Of a DNA stretch of 64,000 nt, positions 34,403 through 43,565 are shown piece after piece (within the stretch, counting starts at the first letter, position 1; every line of letters starts with the position of its first letter). A program made the translations under genes and the position numbers. The notes under the pieces are model-generated. The model was given only the letters and a program-made list of their open reading frames with translations. It searched no databases and was not told the origin of the DNA. Location: assembly GCA_963817755.1 (NCBI GenBank), contig CAWFPB010000003.1, forward strand, positions 1,116,001 to 1,180,000. Reading direction: 5' to 3'. This stretch comes from Oleiagrimonas sp963817755 (GTDB lineage Bacteria; Pseudomonadota; Gammaproteobacteria; Xanthomonadales; Rhodanobacteraceae).

Positions 34403-36256
34403 GTGCCTCCCCACGGCCATTCGCCCTCGCCTGCCCCCGCAAACGCCTCGCTGCGCCAGAGTTTCCTGGGCGTGTTCCGCTACGGCGCGCGCGCGCTGAG
34501 CCTGGTGTGGGGCACCAGCCGCACGCTGTCGATCGGCTTCGGCCTGCTGACCCTGGCCGCCGGCCTGCTGCCGGCCGCGGTGGCCTTCGTCGGCGCGCGC
34601 ATCGTCGACGCCGTGGTCGCCGCGCATGCCGGCTACCAGGCCTCCGGTGCGGTGCACTGGCATGACGTGATCGTGTGGATCGTGGCCGAGGGCGCCCTGG
34701 TGGCCGCACTGGCCGGCGCCCAGCGCGGCATCTCGCTGTGCCGGTCGCTGCTGCGCGCGCAGCTGGGCCAGCGGGTCAACGAGATGATCCTGGAGAAGGC
34801 GCTGACCCTGGAGCTGACCCAGTTCGAGGACGCCGAGTTCTACGACAAGCTCACCCGCGCCCGCCGCGAGGCCTCCAGCCGGCCGCTGTCGCTGGTCACG
34901 CGCACCTTCGGCCTGGGCCAGAACCTGATCTCGCTGCTCAGCTACGGCGCGCTGCTGGTGCATTTCTCGCCGTGGGCGGTGGCGGTGCTGCTGCTGGCCG
35001 GCCTGCCGGCATTCGTCGCCGAGACCCGCTTCTCCGGCGAGGCCTTCCGCCTGTTCCGCTGGCGCTCGCCGGAAACGCGCATGCAGCTGTACCTGGAGAC
35101 GGTGCTGGCGCGCGAGGACCACGCCAAGGAAGTGCAGTTGTTCGACCTGGGCCCGCGACTGCTCGAGCGCTATCGCGGCATCTTCGGCAAGCTCTATCGT
35201 GCCGACCGCGACCTGACCGTGCGCCGCGACCTGTGGGGCTTCGTGCTCGGCCTGCTGGGCACCCTGGCCCTGTACGGCGCCTACGCCTGGATCGCCTTCA
35301 CCACCGTGCTCGGGCGCATCACCCTGGGCCAGATGACCATGTACCTGGCGCTGTTCCGCCAGGGCCAGTCGGCGGTTTCGGCGATCCTCTCGTCGATCGG
35401 CGGCATGTACGAGGACAACCTGTACCTGTCCACGCTGTACGAGTTCCTGGAAACGCCGGTGGCGCCGAAAACCGGCACCGCCACGCAAGGGGCCGACCCC
35501 GACGACGGCGTACGCTTCGAGGGCGTGGCCTTCACCTATCCGGGCGCCGAGGCCCCGGCCCTGGAGGACATCGACCTGCACATCCGCCCGGGCCAATCAT
35601 TGGCCCTGGTCGGCGAGAACGGCTCGGGCAAGACCACCCTGATCAAGCTGCTCACGCGCCTGTACCGGCCCCAGCGCGGGCGCATCCGGCTCGACGGGCT
35701 GGACCTGGAGGACTGGGATGCCGACGCCCTGCGCCGCCGCGTGGGGGTGATCTTCCAGGACTTCGCCCGCTACCAGATGCGCGTGGGCGAGAACATCGGC
35801 GCCGGCGACGTGCGCCATTTCGAGGACGCCGAACGCTGGCGCGAGGCCAGCGACCGCGGCATGGCCACGGGCTTCGTCGAGGAGCTGCCGGAAGGATTCG
35901 ATACCCAGCTCGGCCGCTGGTTCCGGCAGGGCCGCGAGCTGTCCGGCGGGCAGTGGCAGAAGATCGCCCTGTCGCGCGCGTTCATGCGCCGCGACGCCGA
36001 CATCCTGGTGCTGGACGAGCCCACCGCGGCGATGGACGCCGGCGCCGAGGCCGAGGTCTTCGAGCAGTTCCGCAAGCTGGCCAGCGACCGCATCGTGATC
36101 CTGATCTCGCACCGCTTCTCGACGGTGCGCATGGCCGACCAGATCGTGGTGATGCAGCACGGGCGCATCGCCGAGCGCGGCAGCCACGAGCAGCTGATGG
36201 CGCACGATGGCCGCTACGCCCACCTGTTCAAGCTGCAGGCGCGCGGCTACCGCTGA
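34403..36256 (+). CDS. ABC exporter with fused membrane and ATPase domains
   Basis: A 617-residue half-transporter. Residues 30-335 hold six membrane helices. Residues 360-610 hold the ATPase with Walker A GENGSGKTT, signature LSGGQW and Walker B ILVLDEPTAAMD, followed by the H-loop in ISHRFSTVR. Layout matches type IV (MsbA-like) exporters working as homodimers, and the helix segment is of the kind seen in peptide or antimicrobial exporters. No peptidase C39 domain is attached. The start is GTG 34403, the first in-frame codon compatible with the preceding Sua5 stop; its ribosome-binding site is weak. The cargo cannot be inferred. Confidence 0.87.
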   Translation: MPPHGHSPSPAPANASLRQSFLGVFRYGARALSLVWGTSRTLSIGFGLLTLAAGLLPAAVAFVGARIVDAVVAAHAGYQASGAVHWHDVIVWIVAEGALVAALAGAQRGISLCRSLLRAQLGQRVNEMILEKALTLELTQFEDAEFYDKLTRARREASSRPLSLVTRTFGLGQNLISLLSYGALLVHFSPWAVAVLLLAGLPAFVAETRFSGEAFRLFRWRSPETRMQLYLETVLAREDHAKEVQLFDLGPRLLERYRGIFGKLYRADRDLTVRRDLWGFVLGLLGTLALYGAYAWIAFTTVLGRITLGQMTMYLALFRQGQSAVSAILSSIGGMYEDNLYLSTLYEFLETPVAPKTGTATQGADPDDGVRFEGVAFTYPGAEAPALEDIDLHIRPGQSLALVGENGSGKTTLIKLLTRLYRPQRGRIRLDGLDLEDWDADALRRRVGVIFQDFARYQMRVGENIGAGDVRHFEDAERWREASDRGMATGFVEELPEGFDTQLGRWFRQGRELSGGQWQKIALSRAFMRRDADILVLDEPTAAMDAGAEAEVFEQFRKLASDRIVILISHRFSTVRMADQIVVMQHGRIAERGSHEQLMAHDGRYAHLFKLQARGYR

Positions 36257-36298
36257 TTCATCTCGCGAGCGGCGCCGACATGCGGCGCACGCCGGCGA

Positions 36299-38308
36299 TC
36301 AGACCGGCGCCGAGGAACGGCGGCCCAGGCGGCTGACCCACAGGTACAGGGCCGCCGTGACGGCCACGAAGGCGACACCGCCGATCCAGATCGCGGCCTG
36401 CCCGAAGCCGGGGCCGACCAGGGCCAGCGGCGTCGAATCCTTGGTCACCACGACGATGCCGGCAATGATCACGCCGAGGATGCTTTCGCCGACGATCAGG
36501 CCCGAGGACATCAGCACGCCGAGCTGGTGGGTGGTGGCCGGCTTGGGCGCCCGTGCCGCGCGGCGGTCGAAGTACCAGCCGACGAAGGCACCGACCACGA
36601 TCATCAAGGTGACTTCCGTCGGCAGGTAGATGCCCAGGCCCACCGCCAGCGGCGGAAGCCGCACCTGCTTGCCGAACAGGCCCAGCACCTCGTCGATCAC
36701 GATGATGCCGCCGCCGATGGCCGCGCCGGTCCAGATCAGGCCCCAGTCGATGTTGTGCTGCAACACGCCCTGCGCCAGCGCCGAGATCAGGCCTGCCTGC
36801 GGCGCCGCCAGGGCCTCCTTGGTGGCATTGGCCGCACCGACGAAGCCATAGGCATCGTTGAGGATGTTCATCACCACGGGAATGATCACCGCGCCGGCCA
36901 GCACGCCGATCACCAGCGCGACCTGCTGCTTCCACGGCGTGGCATCGACCAGCTGGCCGGTCTTCAGGTCCTGCAGGTTGTCGTTGGCGATGGTGGCACC
37001 GGCGAACACCACCGAGGAGGCGAACAGTGCGAACGCCACCAGCGCCTTGCCCGCGTCCGCCGGCAGGTGCGACTGCACGCCCAGTGCCAGCAGCAACGAG
37101 GCGATCACGATGACCAGGATGCCGATGCCCGACAGCGGGCTGTTGGACGAACCGACCAGGCCGGCCATGTAGCCGCACACCGAAGCCACGAAGAAGCTCA
37201 TCAGGGCGATGAACACCACGCCGCCGATGACCAGCGGCCACAGCTGCGCGCCGAGTCCGGCGCCGGAACTGAAATCCCCCAGCAGCCATGCGATCGGCAG
37301 CATACACACCAGGGTCACCAGCGCCACGATGCCGATCGGCATGTCGTGCTCGGTACGCGGCAGCGTGTCACCCTGGCCGGCCTTGCGCATGCGCGTGGAG
37401 CGCATGGCGTCGGTCAGGCCCGTGTAGACCGGCTTGATCAGCTTCATCAGCGTCCAGATCGCGGCCGCGGCGATGGTGCCGGCGCCCAGGAAGCGCACCT
37501 TTTCTCCGAACACCGTACCGGCCACGTGCTCGGCCGAACCGCTCATGTGCGCGAGAATCGCGAAATGCGGCACCGCCCAGCCCCAGGCAATCAGCGTACC
37601 CAGCAGCATCGACACGCCGACCCAGAGGCCGACCAGGTGACCGACGGCCAGCAGGGCGAAGGACAGGCTGAAATCGAACCCGCTGACCCCGCCGCGGTTG
37701 CCCACGTGGAAATAGCCGCTGACATCCTTGCCGAAGATCTGCGTGGCTTCCACCACCGCGAACCCGGCCGACGCCAGCGCGCCCACCACCACCGCCAGGA
37801 ACCCGGCACGTCCGGCCTCGGCCGCATCGGCCGGGACATCGGCGCCGCGGTGGCTGTCGCCGACCTTGAGCACCTCGGCGCAGGCCACGCCCTCCGGATA
37901 CGGCAGATCCGAGTTGGTCACCAGCGCACGACGCAGCGGAATCGAGTACATCACGCCCAGGATGCCGCCCAGCGCGCAGATCAGCGCGGTCTCCCAGTAC
38001 GGGAAACCGGACCACCAGCCGATGATGACCATGCCCGGCAGCACGAAGATGATCGCCGAGAGGCAGCCCGCCGCCGAGGCGATGGTCTGCACGATGTTGT
38101 TCTCCTGGATGGTGGCGTCGGCCACCTTGCGCAGCAGCGCCATGGAGATCACCGCCGCCGGAATCGAGGTGGCGAAGGTCAGGCCCGCCTTGAGGCCGAA
38201 GTAGACATTGGCCGCCGTGAACACCAGCGTGATCAGCACGCCGATGATGACGCCGCGGACAGTCAACTCGGATTGCGGCGTCAGCGCGCCACGGGTGGTG
38301 GTATTCAC
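36299..38308 (-). CDS. OPT family oligopeptide transporter
   Basis: A 669-residue integral membrane protein of the oligopeptide transporter family, with about 16 hydrophobic segments. The family N terminus ELTVRGVIIGVLITLVFTAANVYFGLKAGLTFATSIPAAVISMALL and the PYPEGVACAEVLKVGD motif are plain. It probably imports peptides with protons. GTG 38308 was chosen over ATG 38323 because GGGAGAG (38320-38314) stands at the proper distance before the GTG while the ATG lacks such a site. With the exported peptidases in this window it suits growth on external peptides. It ends convergently to the ABC exporter, leaving 42 bases. Confidence 0.88.
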   Translation of the reverse strand: MNTTTRGALTPQSELTVRGVIIGVLITLVFTAANVYFGLKAGLTFATSIPAAVISMALLRKVADATIQENNIVQTIASAAGCLSAIIFVLPGMVIIGWWSGFPYWETALICALGGILGVMYSIPLRRALVTNSDLPYPEGVACAEVLKVGDSHRGADVPADAAEAGRAGFLAVVVGALASAGFAVVEATQIFGKDVSGYFHVGNRGGVSGFDFSLSFALLAVGHLVGLWVGVSMLLGTLIAWGWAVPHFAILAHMSGSAEHVAGTVFGEKVRFLGAGTIAAAAIWTLMKLIKPVYTGLTDAMRSTRMRKAGQGDTLPRTEHDMPIGIVALVTLVCMLPIAWLLGDFSSGAGLGAQLWPLVIGGVVFIALMSFFVASVCGYMAGLVGSSNSPLSGIGILVIVIASLLLALGVQSHLPADAGKALVAFALFASSVVFAGATIANDNLQDLKTGQLVDATPWKQQVALVIGVLAGAVIIPVVMNILNDAYGFVGAANATKEALAAPQAGLISALAQGVLQHNIDWGLIWTGAAIGGGIIVIDEVLGLFGKQVRLPPLAVGLGIYLPTEVTLMIVVGAFVGWYFDRRAARAPKPATTHQLGVLMSSGLIVGESILGVIIAGIVVVTKDSTPLALVGPGFGQAAIWIGGVAFVAVTAALYLWVSRLGRRSSAPV

Positions 38309-38414
38309 GAAGGCTCTCCCCATCCAGGTACTGCGCCTGATCGTTCCATGGATTCCACGCGTGCCGCAAGCCGACGCCGTGTCTGCTCCGATCCGGGACG
38401 CCCGGCGACGCGCG

Positions 38415-41159
38415 TCAGTCGTGTGGCGGCACCAGCTTGAGCCGCGGTGCACCATGCGCGCCGCCTTCGCGCATCAGACGCTCCAGCTCGGTCGCCTCGA
38501 TCGGCCGGGAATACAGGTAGCCCTGGCCTTCCTCGCAACCCACGTGCTGCAGGAAAGCGTGCTGCTGCTCGGTCTCCACGCCCTCGGCGATGACTGCCAG
38601 CCCAAGGCTGCGTGCCATCACCATCATGGCCTGGACGATGCTGGCATCCTCGGCGCTCTCGGGCAGTTCGTCGACGAAGGACTTGTCGACCTTCAGGAAC
38701 GCCACCGCCGGCAGCTTGAGATAGGCCAGCGAGGAATAGCCGGTGCCGAAGTCATCGATCGCCACGGCCAGGCCGAGGCCGTGCAGGGCGCTCATGGTGC
38801 GCCGCGTGGCTTCGCCCAGGCGCAGGATCGTGCTCTCGGTGATTTCCAGCATGATCTGCCGCGCCTGCACGCCATGGTGCTCCAGCGTCCGGGTGATCTG
38901 CTGCACGAACTCGGGGTGCGAGAACCAGCTGGCCGAGATGTTGACCGCGATGCGCGGGGTTCGCAGACCACTCCGGTTCCACTGCGCGATCTGTTGGCAG
39001 ACGTTGTCGAGCACCCATTCGTCGATATGCCGGATCAGACCCAGGGTTTCGGCCAGGGGCACGAATTCGCCGGGCATGATCAGTCCGCGTTCGGGATGCT
39101 CCCAGCGCACCAGGGCCTCGGCGCCTGCCAGGCGATTGTCGACGAAGGCGATGCTGGGCTGGAACAGCAGTCGCAACTGGTTCTCCTCCAGCGCCCGGCG
39201 CAGATCGGTCAGCAGGAGCAGACGGCGGTTGGCGTCGGCACGCATGCGCGGGGAGTAGAAGCGGAAGGTGTTGCGCTCCTCCTGCTTGGCGCTGTACATC
39301 GCCGCATCGGCATTGGTCAGCAGCGTGGAGGCCTCGTAGCCGTCCAGCGGGAATGCGGCGACACCGATGCTGGCGCTGAGCACGATCTCGTAACCGTCGA
39401 TCAGGAACGGCTTGGACAGCGACTCGATCAGCTGCTCGGCCAGCCAGGCGATGTCCTCGCGCGACTTCAGGCGGGTGGCCAGGATGGTGAACTCGTCGCC
39501 GCCGATGCGACCGGCGACCGCCCCGGAGGGCAGGTGCCGATGGATGCGCTCGGCGACCACCGTCAGCAGCCGGTCGCCGATGGCGTGGCTGTAGCTGTCG
39601 TTGACCAGCTTGAAATTGTCCAGGTCGACGAACACCACCGCCGCGCTCTCGTGGCGGCGTTCGGAGTCGCGGATGGCCTCGCCCACGCGACGTTCGAATT
39701 CAGAGCGGTTGACCAGCCCGGTCAGGGCGTCGTGAGAGGCCAGGTACTGCAGGTGGCGCTGCCCCGCCTTGCTGTTGGTGATGTCGGTGCAGACCGCCAC
39801 GTAGTGCTCGACCTGGCTGTCGGCCCCGCGGATCACGCTCATGCTGAGCATTTCCGGGTACACGCTGCCGTCGCGGCGGCGCATCTGCACCTCCCCGCTC
39901 CAGTGCCCTTGCCGCTCGACATCGCTCCAGATCGTGTCCGGCAATGGCTGCCCGTCGGGCATGCGCCGGTTCTCGTCGAACGGCATGCCCTCCACCTCCA
40001 GGGCCTCGTACCCGGTCAGGCGTGCGTGTGCGGCATTGACCGTGAGTATCCGCCGCGTGGCGTCGGTGATGATGATGCCTTCGGCCACGCTGGCCATGGC
40101 CTCGGAGGCAATACGGCGCTCGCGCGCCATGTCCATGCGCTCGGTCAGGTCGCGCAGGATTTCCTGGCGCACCTCGAGATCGTCGTTCCAGCGCACCACG
40201 CTGCTGGACACCTCCACCGGACGGGCGCCACCGGACCCCTTGAGCATGCTCATGCGACCCTCGCGGCCCCGGCTGCGGTGCTCGAACAGGTCCGCATAGC
40301 GTTGCCCTCGCAGTTCCTCCTCGCTGGAACCGGTCCAGATCGAGGCCATGCGATTGACCTGCAGGATCGTGTCGCTGGCATCTTCGACCATCAGGATGGC
40401 ATCGGCCGCGCTGTCAAACAGCAGGCGATAGCGCTCCTCGGTCTTGCGGATGTCGCTCAGGATCCGGCGCGCCAGCCACAGCCACAGCAGGACCGCCAGC
40501 ACGCCGGTGAACACCAGGGCGCTGAACAGCAGGTGCGAGATCCAGACCGCGCCGCTGGCCATCCGGGTGGAAAAGCGCTTGCTGCGCGGCTCGATATAGT
40601 TGTTGATCGCGGAAATGGATGCGCGCTCGTTGCGGATCATGTCTTCGTCCACCCGGCCCTGCGCATAGGCCGTTTGCAGACGTCCGGCGATGCGCGCGAG
40701 CTGGTCGACCCGCGTGTCGGTGGATCGCCAGGCATCCAGGGATCCGCGAATGTACGGCGCGCGCCGCAGATGACGCATCATGAAGATGATCATCGGGATC
40801 GACTCGGGCATGGCGTTGTCGGCGCGCAGCGTGGCGGCGACCTTGTCGTAGTCGTACTGCGGCCTGGTGACCTCGTCGCGTGCGTAGCGGTAGTCGATCA
40901 GGACCGCGTACTCGTGCCGGAAGTGCTCCAGGTCGACCGCGCTGCCACTCTCGGCATAGGCATCCAGGTCGATCACCGACTGCTTCTGGGCCTTGGACCA
41001 GATGCTCTCGCCGTTGAGAAAACCGGCGAGAGCAACCTGGATCTTGATGGCTCCCCAGGAGAGCCCCAGTAGCAAGGCAACCACGATCGCCAGGCCCCAA
41101 GCCAAAGGCATCAGTCTTCGAGTCAGCGGTCGCTGCATTCCGCTCCTGGCATGTCGCAT
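38415..41159 (-). CDS. membrane PAS-GGDEF-EAL c-di-GMP signalling protein
   Basis: A 914-residue protein. Two membrane segments (about 17-40 and 205-230) enclose a periplasmic sensor domain of roughly 165 residues. Two PAS domains follow (about 240-355 and 360-490), the second ending in the PAC-like VCTDITNSKAG. The diguanylate cyclase domain has an intact GGDEF motif at residues 553-557 and the phosphodiesterase domain an intact EAL motif at 681-683, with IDDFGTGYSSL and VIAEGVET downstream. Both activities could be present; the net effect on c-di-GMP is not predictable. Start ATG 41159 was taken; ATG 41138 (MQRPLTRR) is an alternative. Confidence 0.92.
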   Translation of the reverse strand: MRHARSGMQRPLTRRLMPLAWGLAIVVALLLGLSWGAIKIQVALAGFLNGESIWSKAQKQSVIDLDAYAESGSAVDLEHFRHEYAVLIDYRYARDEVTRPQYDYDKVAATLRADNAMPESIPMIIFMMRHLRRAPYIRGSLDAWRSTDTRVDQLARIAGRLQTAYAQGRVDEDMIRNERASISAINNYIEPRSKRFSTRMASGAVWISHLLFSALVFTGVLAVLLWLWLARRILSDIRKTEERYRLLFDSAADAILMVEDASDTILQVNRMASIWTGSSEEELRGQRYADLFEHRSRGREGRMSMLKGSGGARPVEVSSSVVRWNDDLEVRQEILRDLTERMDMARERRIASEAMASVAEGIIITDATRRILTVNAAHARLTGYEALEVEGMPFDENRRMPDGQPLPDTIWSDVERQGHWSGEVQMRRRDGSVYPEMLSMSVIRGADSQVEHYVAVCTDITNSKAGQRHLQYLASHDALTGLVNRSEFERRVGEAIRDSERRHESAAVVFVDLDNFKLVNDSYSHAIGDRLLTVVAERIHRHLPSGAVAGRIGGDEFTILATRLKSREDIAWLAEQLIESLSKPFLIDGYEIVLSASIGVAAFPLDGYEASTLLTNADAAMYSAKQEERNTFRFYSPRMRADANRRLLLLTDLRRALEENQLRLLFQPSIAFVDNRLAGAEALVRWEHPERGLIMPGEFVPLAETLGLIRHIDEWVLDNVCQQIAQWNRSGLRTPRIAVNISASWFSHPEFVQQITRTLEHHGVQARQIMLEITESTILRLGEATRRTMSALHGLGLAVAIDDFGTGYSSLAYLKLPAVAFLKVDKSFVDELPESAEDASIVQAMMVMARSLGLAVIAEGVETEQQHAFLQHVGCEEGQGYLYSRPIEATELERLMREGGAHGAPRLKLVPPHD

Positions 41160-41220
41160 GGGCTATCCCTGTCTTCCGAAACACTCGACAACAAGGTCAC
41201 TTGCATGCGGTGATCCACTG

Positions 41221-42000
41221 TTACGCCGCTACATCATTGGCCGCTGATCCGGCCTTGCTGGGTTCGACGCAGATATCGGCCAGGATTCGCATGCTGACAT
41301 AGCTTCTGCGCACACATTCGATGATGTGCTCGACCTCGTCAAGCGATGGCCGCGTCCCGAGCAGGGTGCAGACGATTTCCAGCGCTTCCCAGGGATGGGT
41401 GTCGTCGTAGGCCGCGTGCAATTGCAGCCAGCGAAGCGTCCGGGTGCGCGAGGATTCGGGGAAGCTCTCGCGGTAGGACTGGCTGTCGTACAGGCCGTGC
41501 GACCACTCGCCCGTCGCGCCCTCGACGGCGTAGTTGGTCGCTGCAATTCCGGCCGCCAGGCTGTCGCTGGCACTGACCTCCTCGCACCAGCGAGCCAACA
41601 CGTCCGCACCGCGCGGCACCCGACCCGACAGCACGTCCCTGCGATCGATTCCGGCGCCTTCGGCCCAGTGCAGCCAGTACTCGGCGTGATTCTGCTCCAC
41701 GCGGATGTTTCGCACCAGCCAGCGACGCGCAAGGTCGTCGCCGGCACTGCGTCCGTACTGCGTCTTCAGCAGGCTGCGTGCCATGTAGCCGGGAAAGCCC
41801 TCGATGACGGGCCAGATGCCCACCATGAAGTTGCGTGTGGTCTCGTCCCGGGCCCTGCCCTGACGCATCAGGGTCCACAACTCGTGGTTCACCACGCTGT
41901 TTTTGGCTTCCTCGCAAGCGGCCACCATGTCCTGTGCCCATTGCGGATAGCTGCCCAGCTCCATCAGCGGTCCAGTGCGATCGAAATGCGTATTCATCAT
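41221..42000 (-). CDS. TenA/PqqC-like iron-containing redox (HDO) family protein
   Basis: A 259-residue helical protein of the heme-oxygenase-like superfamily including TenA, PqqC and the di-iron HDO oxidases. Candidate metal ligands are in VEQNHAEYWLHW (Glu, His, Glu, His) around residues 101-112 and in AAYDDTHPWEAL around residue 205. These fit the pattern of HDO enzymes more than thiaminase TenA, which needs an active-site cysteine. Some HDO members cleave C-C bonds of fatty acids or amino acids. It starts with two adjacent ATG codons behind GAAGGAG. There are no pathway partners next to it, so the substrate is unknown. Confidence 0.75.
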   Translation of the reverse strand: MMNTHFDRTGPLMELGSYPQWAQDMVAACEEAKNSVVNHELWTLMRQGRARDETTRNFMVGIWPVIEGFPGYMARSLLKTQYGRSAGDDLARRWLVRNIRVEQNHAEYWLHWAEGAGIDRRDVLSGRVPRGADVLARWCEEVSASDSLAAGIAATNYAVEGATGEWSHGLYDSQSYRESFPESSRTRTLRWLQLHAAYDDTHPWEALEIVCTLLGTRPSLDEVEHIIECVRRSYVSMRILADICVEPSKAGSAANDVAA

Positions 42001-42492
42001 GCAATCTCCTTCGGTAACAAGATGCCCGTCGCGCGACCGGCATGTCGTCCCATGCGCGACGAACAGGGGTGAACCGGCGGCGACGCGCCGCCAGATGCAT
42101 GTGCCGGCCCGTTGTAAACGGTGGCCGGCACACGATCAGACTACTCCCGAAGGAGCTGCCCGAACCCCGGAAAAACCTGCACTCGCCCACAGAAAAACCT
42201 TTGTTCCATGAACACTTGCGCGACCTTCCACGAAGATCTCCGACGCGTTGCATCGGGCCATCGATCCCGTTCGACCTGGTCGGTTCGCCGCCGCATGCCT
42301 GAACCTGCGACAACATGAACACGCGCAGCGTCAACAGATGGCGTGCTGCCCGCGTTCATGTAGACGTGGGCAGTATCGGAAACCAAGGGGCGCGGGCCGG
42401 ATGTGTCCGCCATGCGTTCCGGGACACTGCCCGCATCGCGTCGCAAGACAGCACATGGCGGCGATACGCAGAACAACGATGGAGGCATCCTC
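42001..42492. other. 492-base intergenic region between divergent HDO gene and SH3-protein gene
   Basis: No convincing gene. It holds the GAAGGAG ribosome-binding site of the minus-strand HDO gene (about 42005-42012), a small hairpin GGCGGC-N5-GCCGCC (42076-42092) and a larger imperfect inverted repeat TGCCGGCC ... GGCCGGCA (42102-42130). Both hairpins lie in the presumed 5-prime leader of the HDO gene. GGAGG at 42481-42485 serves the SH3 gene. Short open frames on both strands have no typical codon usage. Confidence 0.5.
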
Positions 42493-43143
42493 ATGAAAAG
42501 ACATGCCTGGCTTCTCTCGCTGACGCTCCTGCTGGCCTTGCCCGCCGCAGCACAGGTCACGCGCGGATACGCGAGCATCAATCTCAACCTGCGCGCAGGA
42601 CCCGACATCGGCTATCCGACGGTGGACGTGCTCCCGTACGGCGCACCGCTCTACGTGCATGGCTGCACCGTCGACTGGTCGTGGTGCGACGTGAGCGTGT
42701 ACGACGAACGAGGCTGGGTCGCGGGCGACTACATCGACTATCCGTACCGCGACCGCTGGGTATCGGTGTACAACTACGGAGGCCTGATCGGGGTACCGGT
42801 GATCCGTTTCGTCATCGGCGACTACTGGCACGACCACTACCGCCATCGCCATTTCTACCGCGATCGCGACTACTGGTATCACCAGCGCTTCGCCTACCAC
42901 CGGGTGCCGCGCTACCACCACGAGCGCAGGCGCCTGGCCGACGCCTTCCGATACGATCAAGATCGTCGCCATGACCGCGACCGCGTTCGCCGTTCCTGGC
43001 GCGACGGCGACCGTCGCGACCACGACCGCCACTACCGGCAGGACCGCGACCGCCGCGACCACGATCGAATCGCAATCGCAGGGACCCTCGGATGCACCAG
43101 AGTCGCGACAACCATGCGGATCGCGTGCAGCGCAACCGCATGA
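42493..43143 (+). CDS. exported SH3 domain protein with Arg/His/Asp-rich tail (probable frameshift at about 43067)
   Basis: As read, a 216-residue protein: signal peptide (1-19, ...LPAAAQ), then a bacterial SH3 (SH3b) domain (INLNLRAGPDIGYPTVDVLPYGAPLYVHGC ... ERGWVAGDYI), then a tail dense in Asp, Arg, His and Tyr. GGAGG lies seven bases before ATG 42493. Near residue 191 the composition shifts abruptly to IAIAGTLGCTRVATT, while the tail composition continues in the +1 frame from about 43068 to a stop at 43467-43469. Supplying one base restores a protein of about 325 residues that ends just before a strong terminator. The protein may bind cell-wall or envelope partners; its function is unknown. 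Confidence 0.75.
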   Translation: MKRHAWLLSLTLLLALPAAAQVTRGYASINLNLRAGPDIGYPTVDVLPYGAPLYVHGCTVDWSWCDVSVYDERGWVAGDYIDYPYRDRWVSVYNYGGLIGVPVIRFVIGDYWHDHYRHRHFYRDRDYWYHQRFAYHRVPRYHHERRRLADAFRYDQDRRHDRDRVRRSWRDGDRRDHDRHYRQDRDRRDHDRIAIAGTLGCTRVATTMRIACSATA

Positions 43144-43469
43144 TCGTGCGCGACCGCTACCGCGGCGACCGGCACGAAGGACACAAGCGCCGCCTGGCGC
43201 CGACCGTGGCGCGCAACGCGCTGCATCGCCCGCAAGGACGGAGCTACACGACGCAGCGTAGCGAACATCGACAGCGGTTGGGCAGTTTCCGGCCGCGCCC
43301 GGACCGTGATGGCCTCGCCAGCGTCCATCCTTCCCGGCATCGCGGCCATGCACCGGTGCGTCATGGCTCCCGCAGCCAGGGTCATCAAGGAAACAGCCAC
43401 CGTGCCCGCCCGCCCGTCCACCGCGGTCATCGCAACGGAGACGGCAAACACCGACGCCACCATCGCTGA
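43068..43469 (+). other. continuation of the SH3 protein tail in another frame
   Basis: This frame reads NRNRRDPRMHQSRDNHADRV and then remains rich in Arg, His, Gly and Asp until its stop at 43467-43469, 20 bases before a hairpin terminator. It matches the tail composition of the preceding gene and makes no sense as an independent protein. It is therefore annotated as the probable displaced C-terminal third of that gene. Confidence 0.55.
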
Positions 43470-43489
43470 GCACGCAAGGCATCCGGCAA

Positions 43490-43515
43490 ACGGCGGGGAC
43501 CTGCGTCCCCGCCGT
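43490..43515 (+). terminator. terminator hairpin after SH3 protein gene
   Basis: ACGGCGGGGAC and GTCCCCGCCGT make an 11-bp perfect stem with the loop CTGC, followed by CTTCT. It lies between convergent genes and may serve both strands. Its closeness to the stop at 43469 supports that stop as the original gene end. Confidence 0.7.
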
Positions 43516-43565
43516 CTTCTGGCACGGCATTCGCAGCGTCCGGATCCTGCGGCCAGCTGCGACCT

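Noticed and set aside
36299..38323. ATG 38323 as the start of the OPT transporter
   Set aside because: No ribosome-binding site precedes it, while GTG 38308 has GGGAGAG at proper distance.
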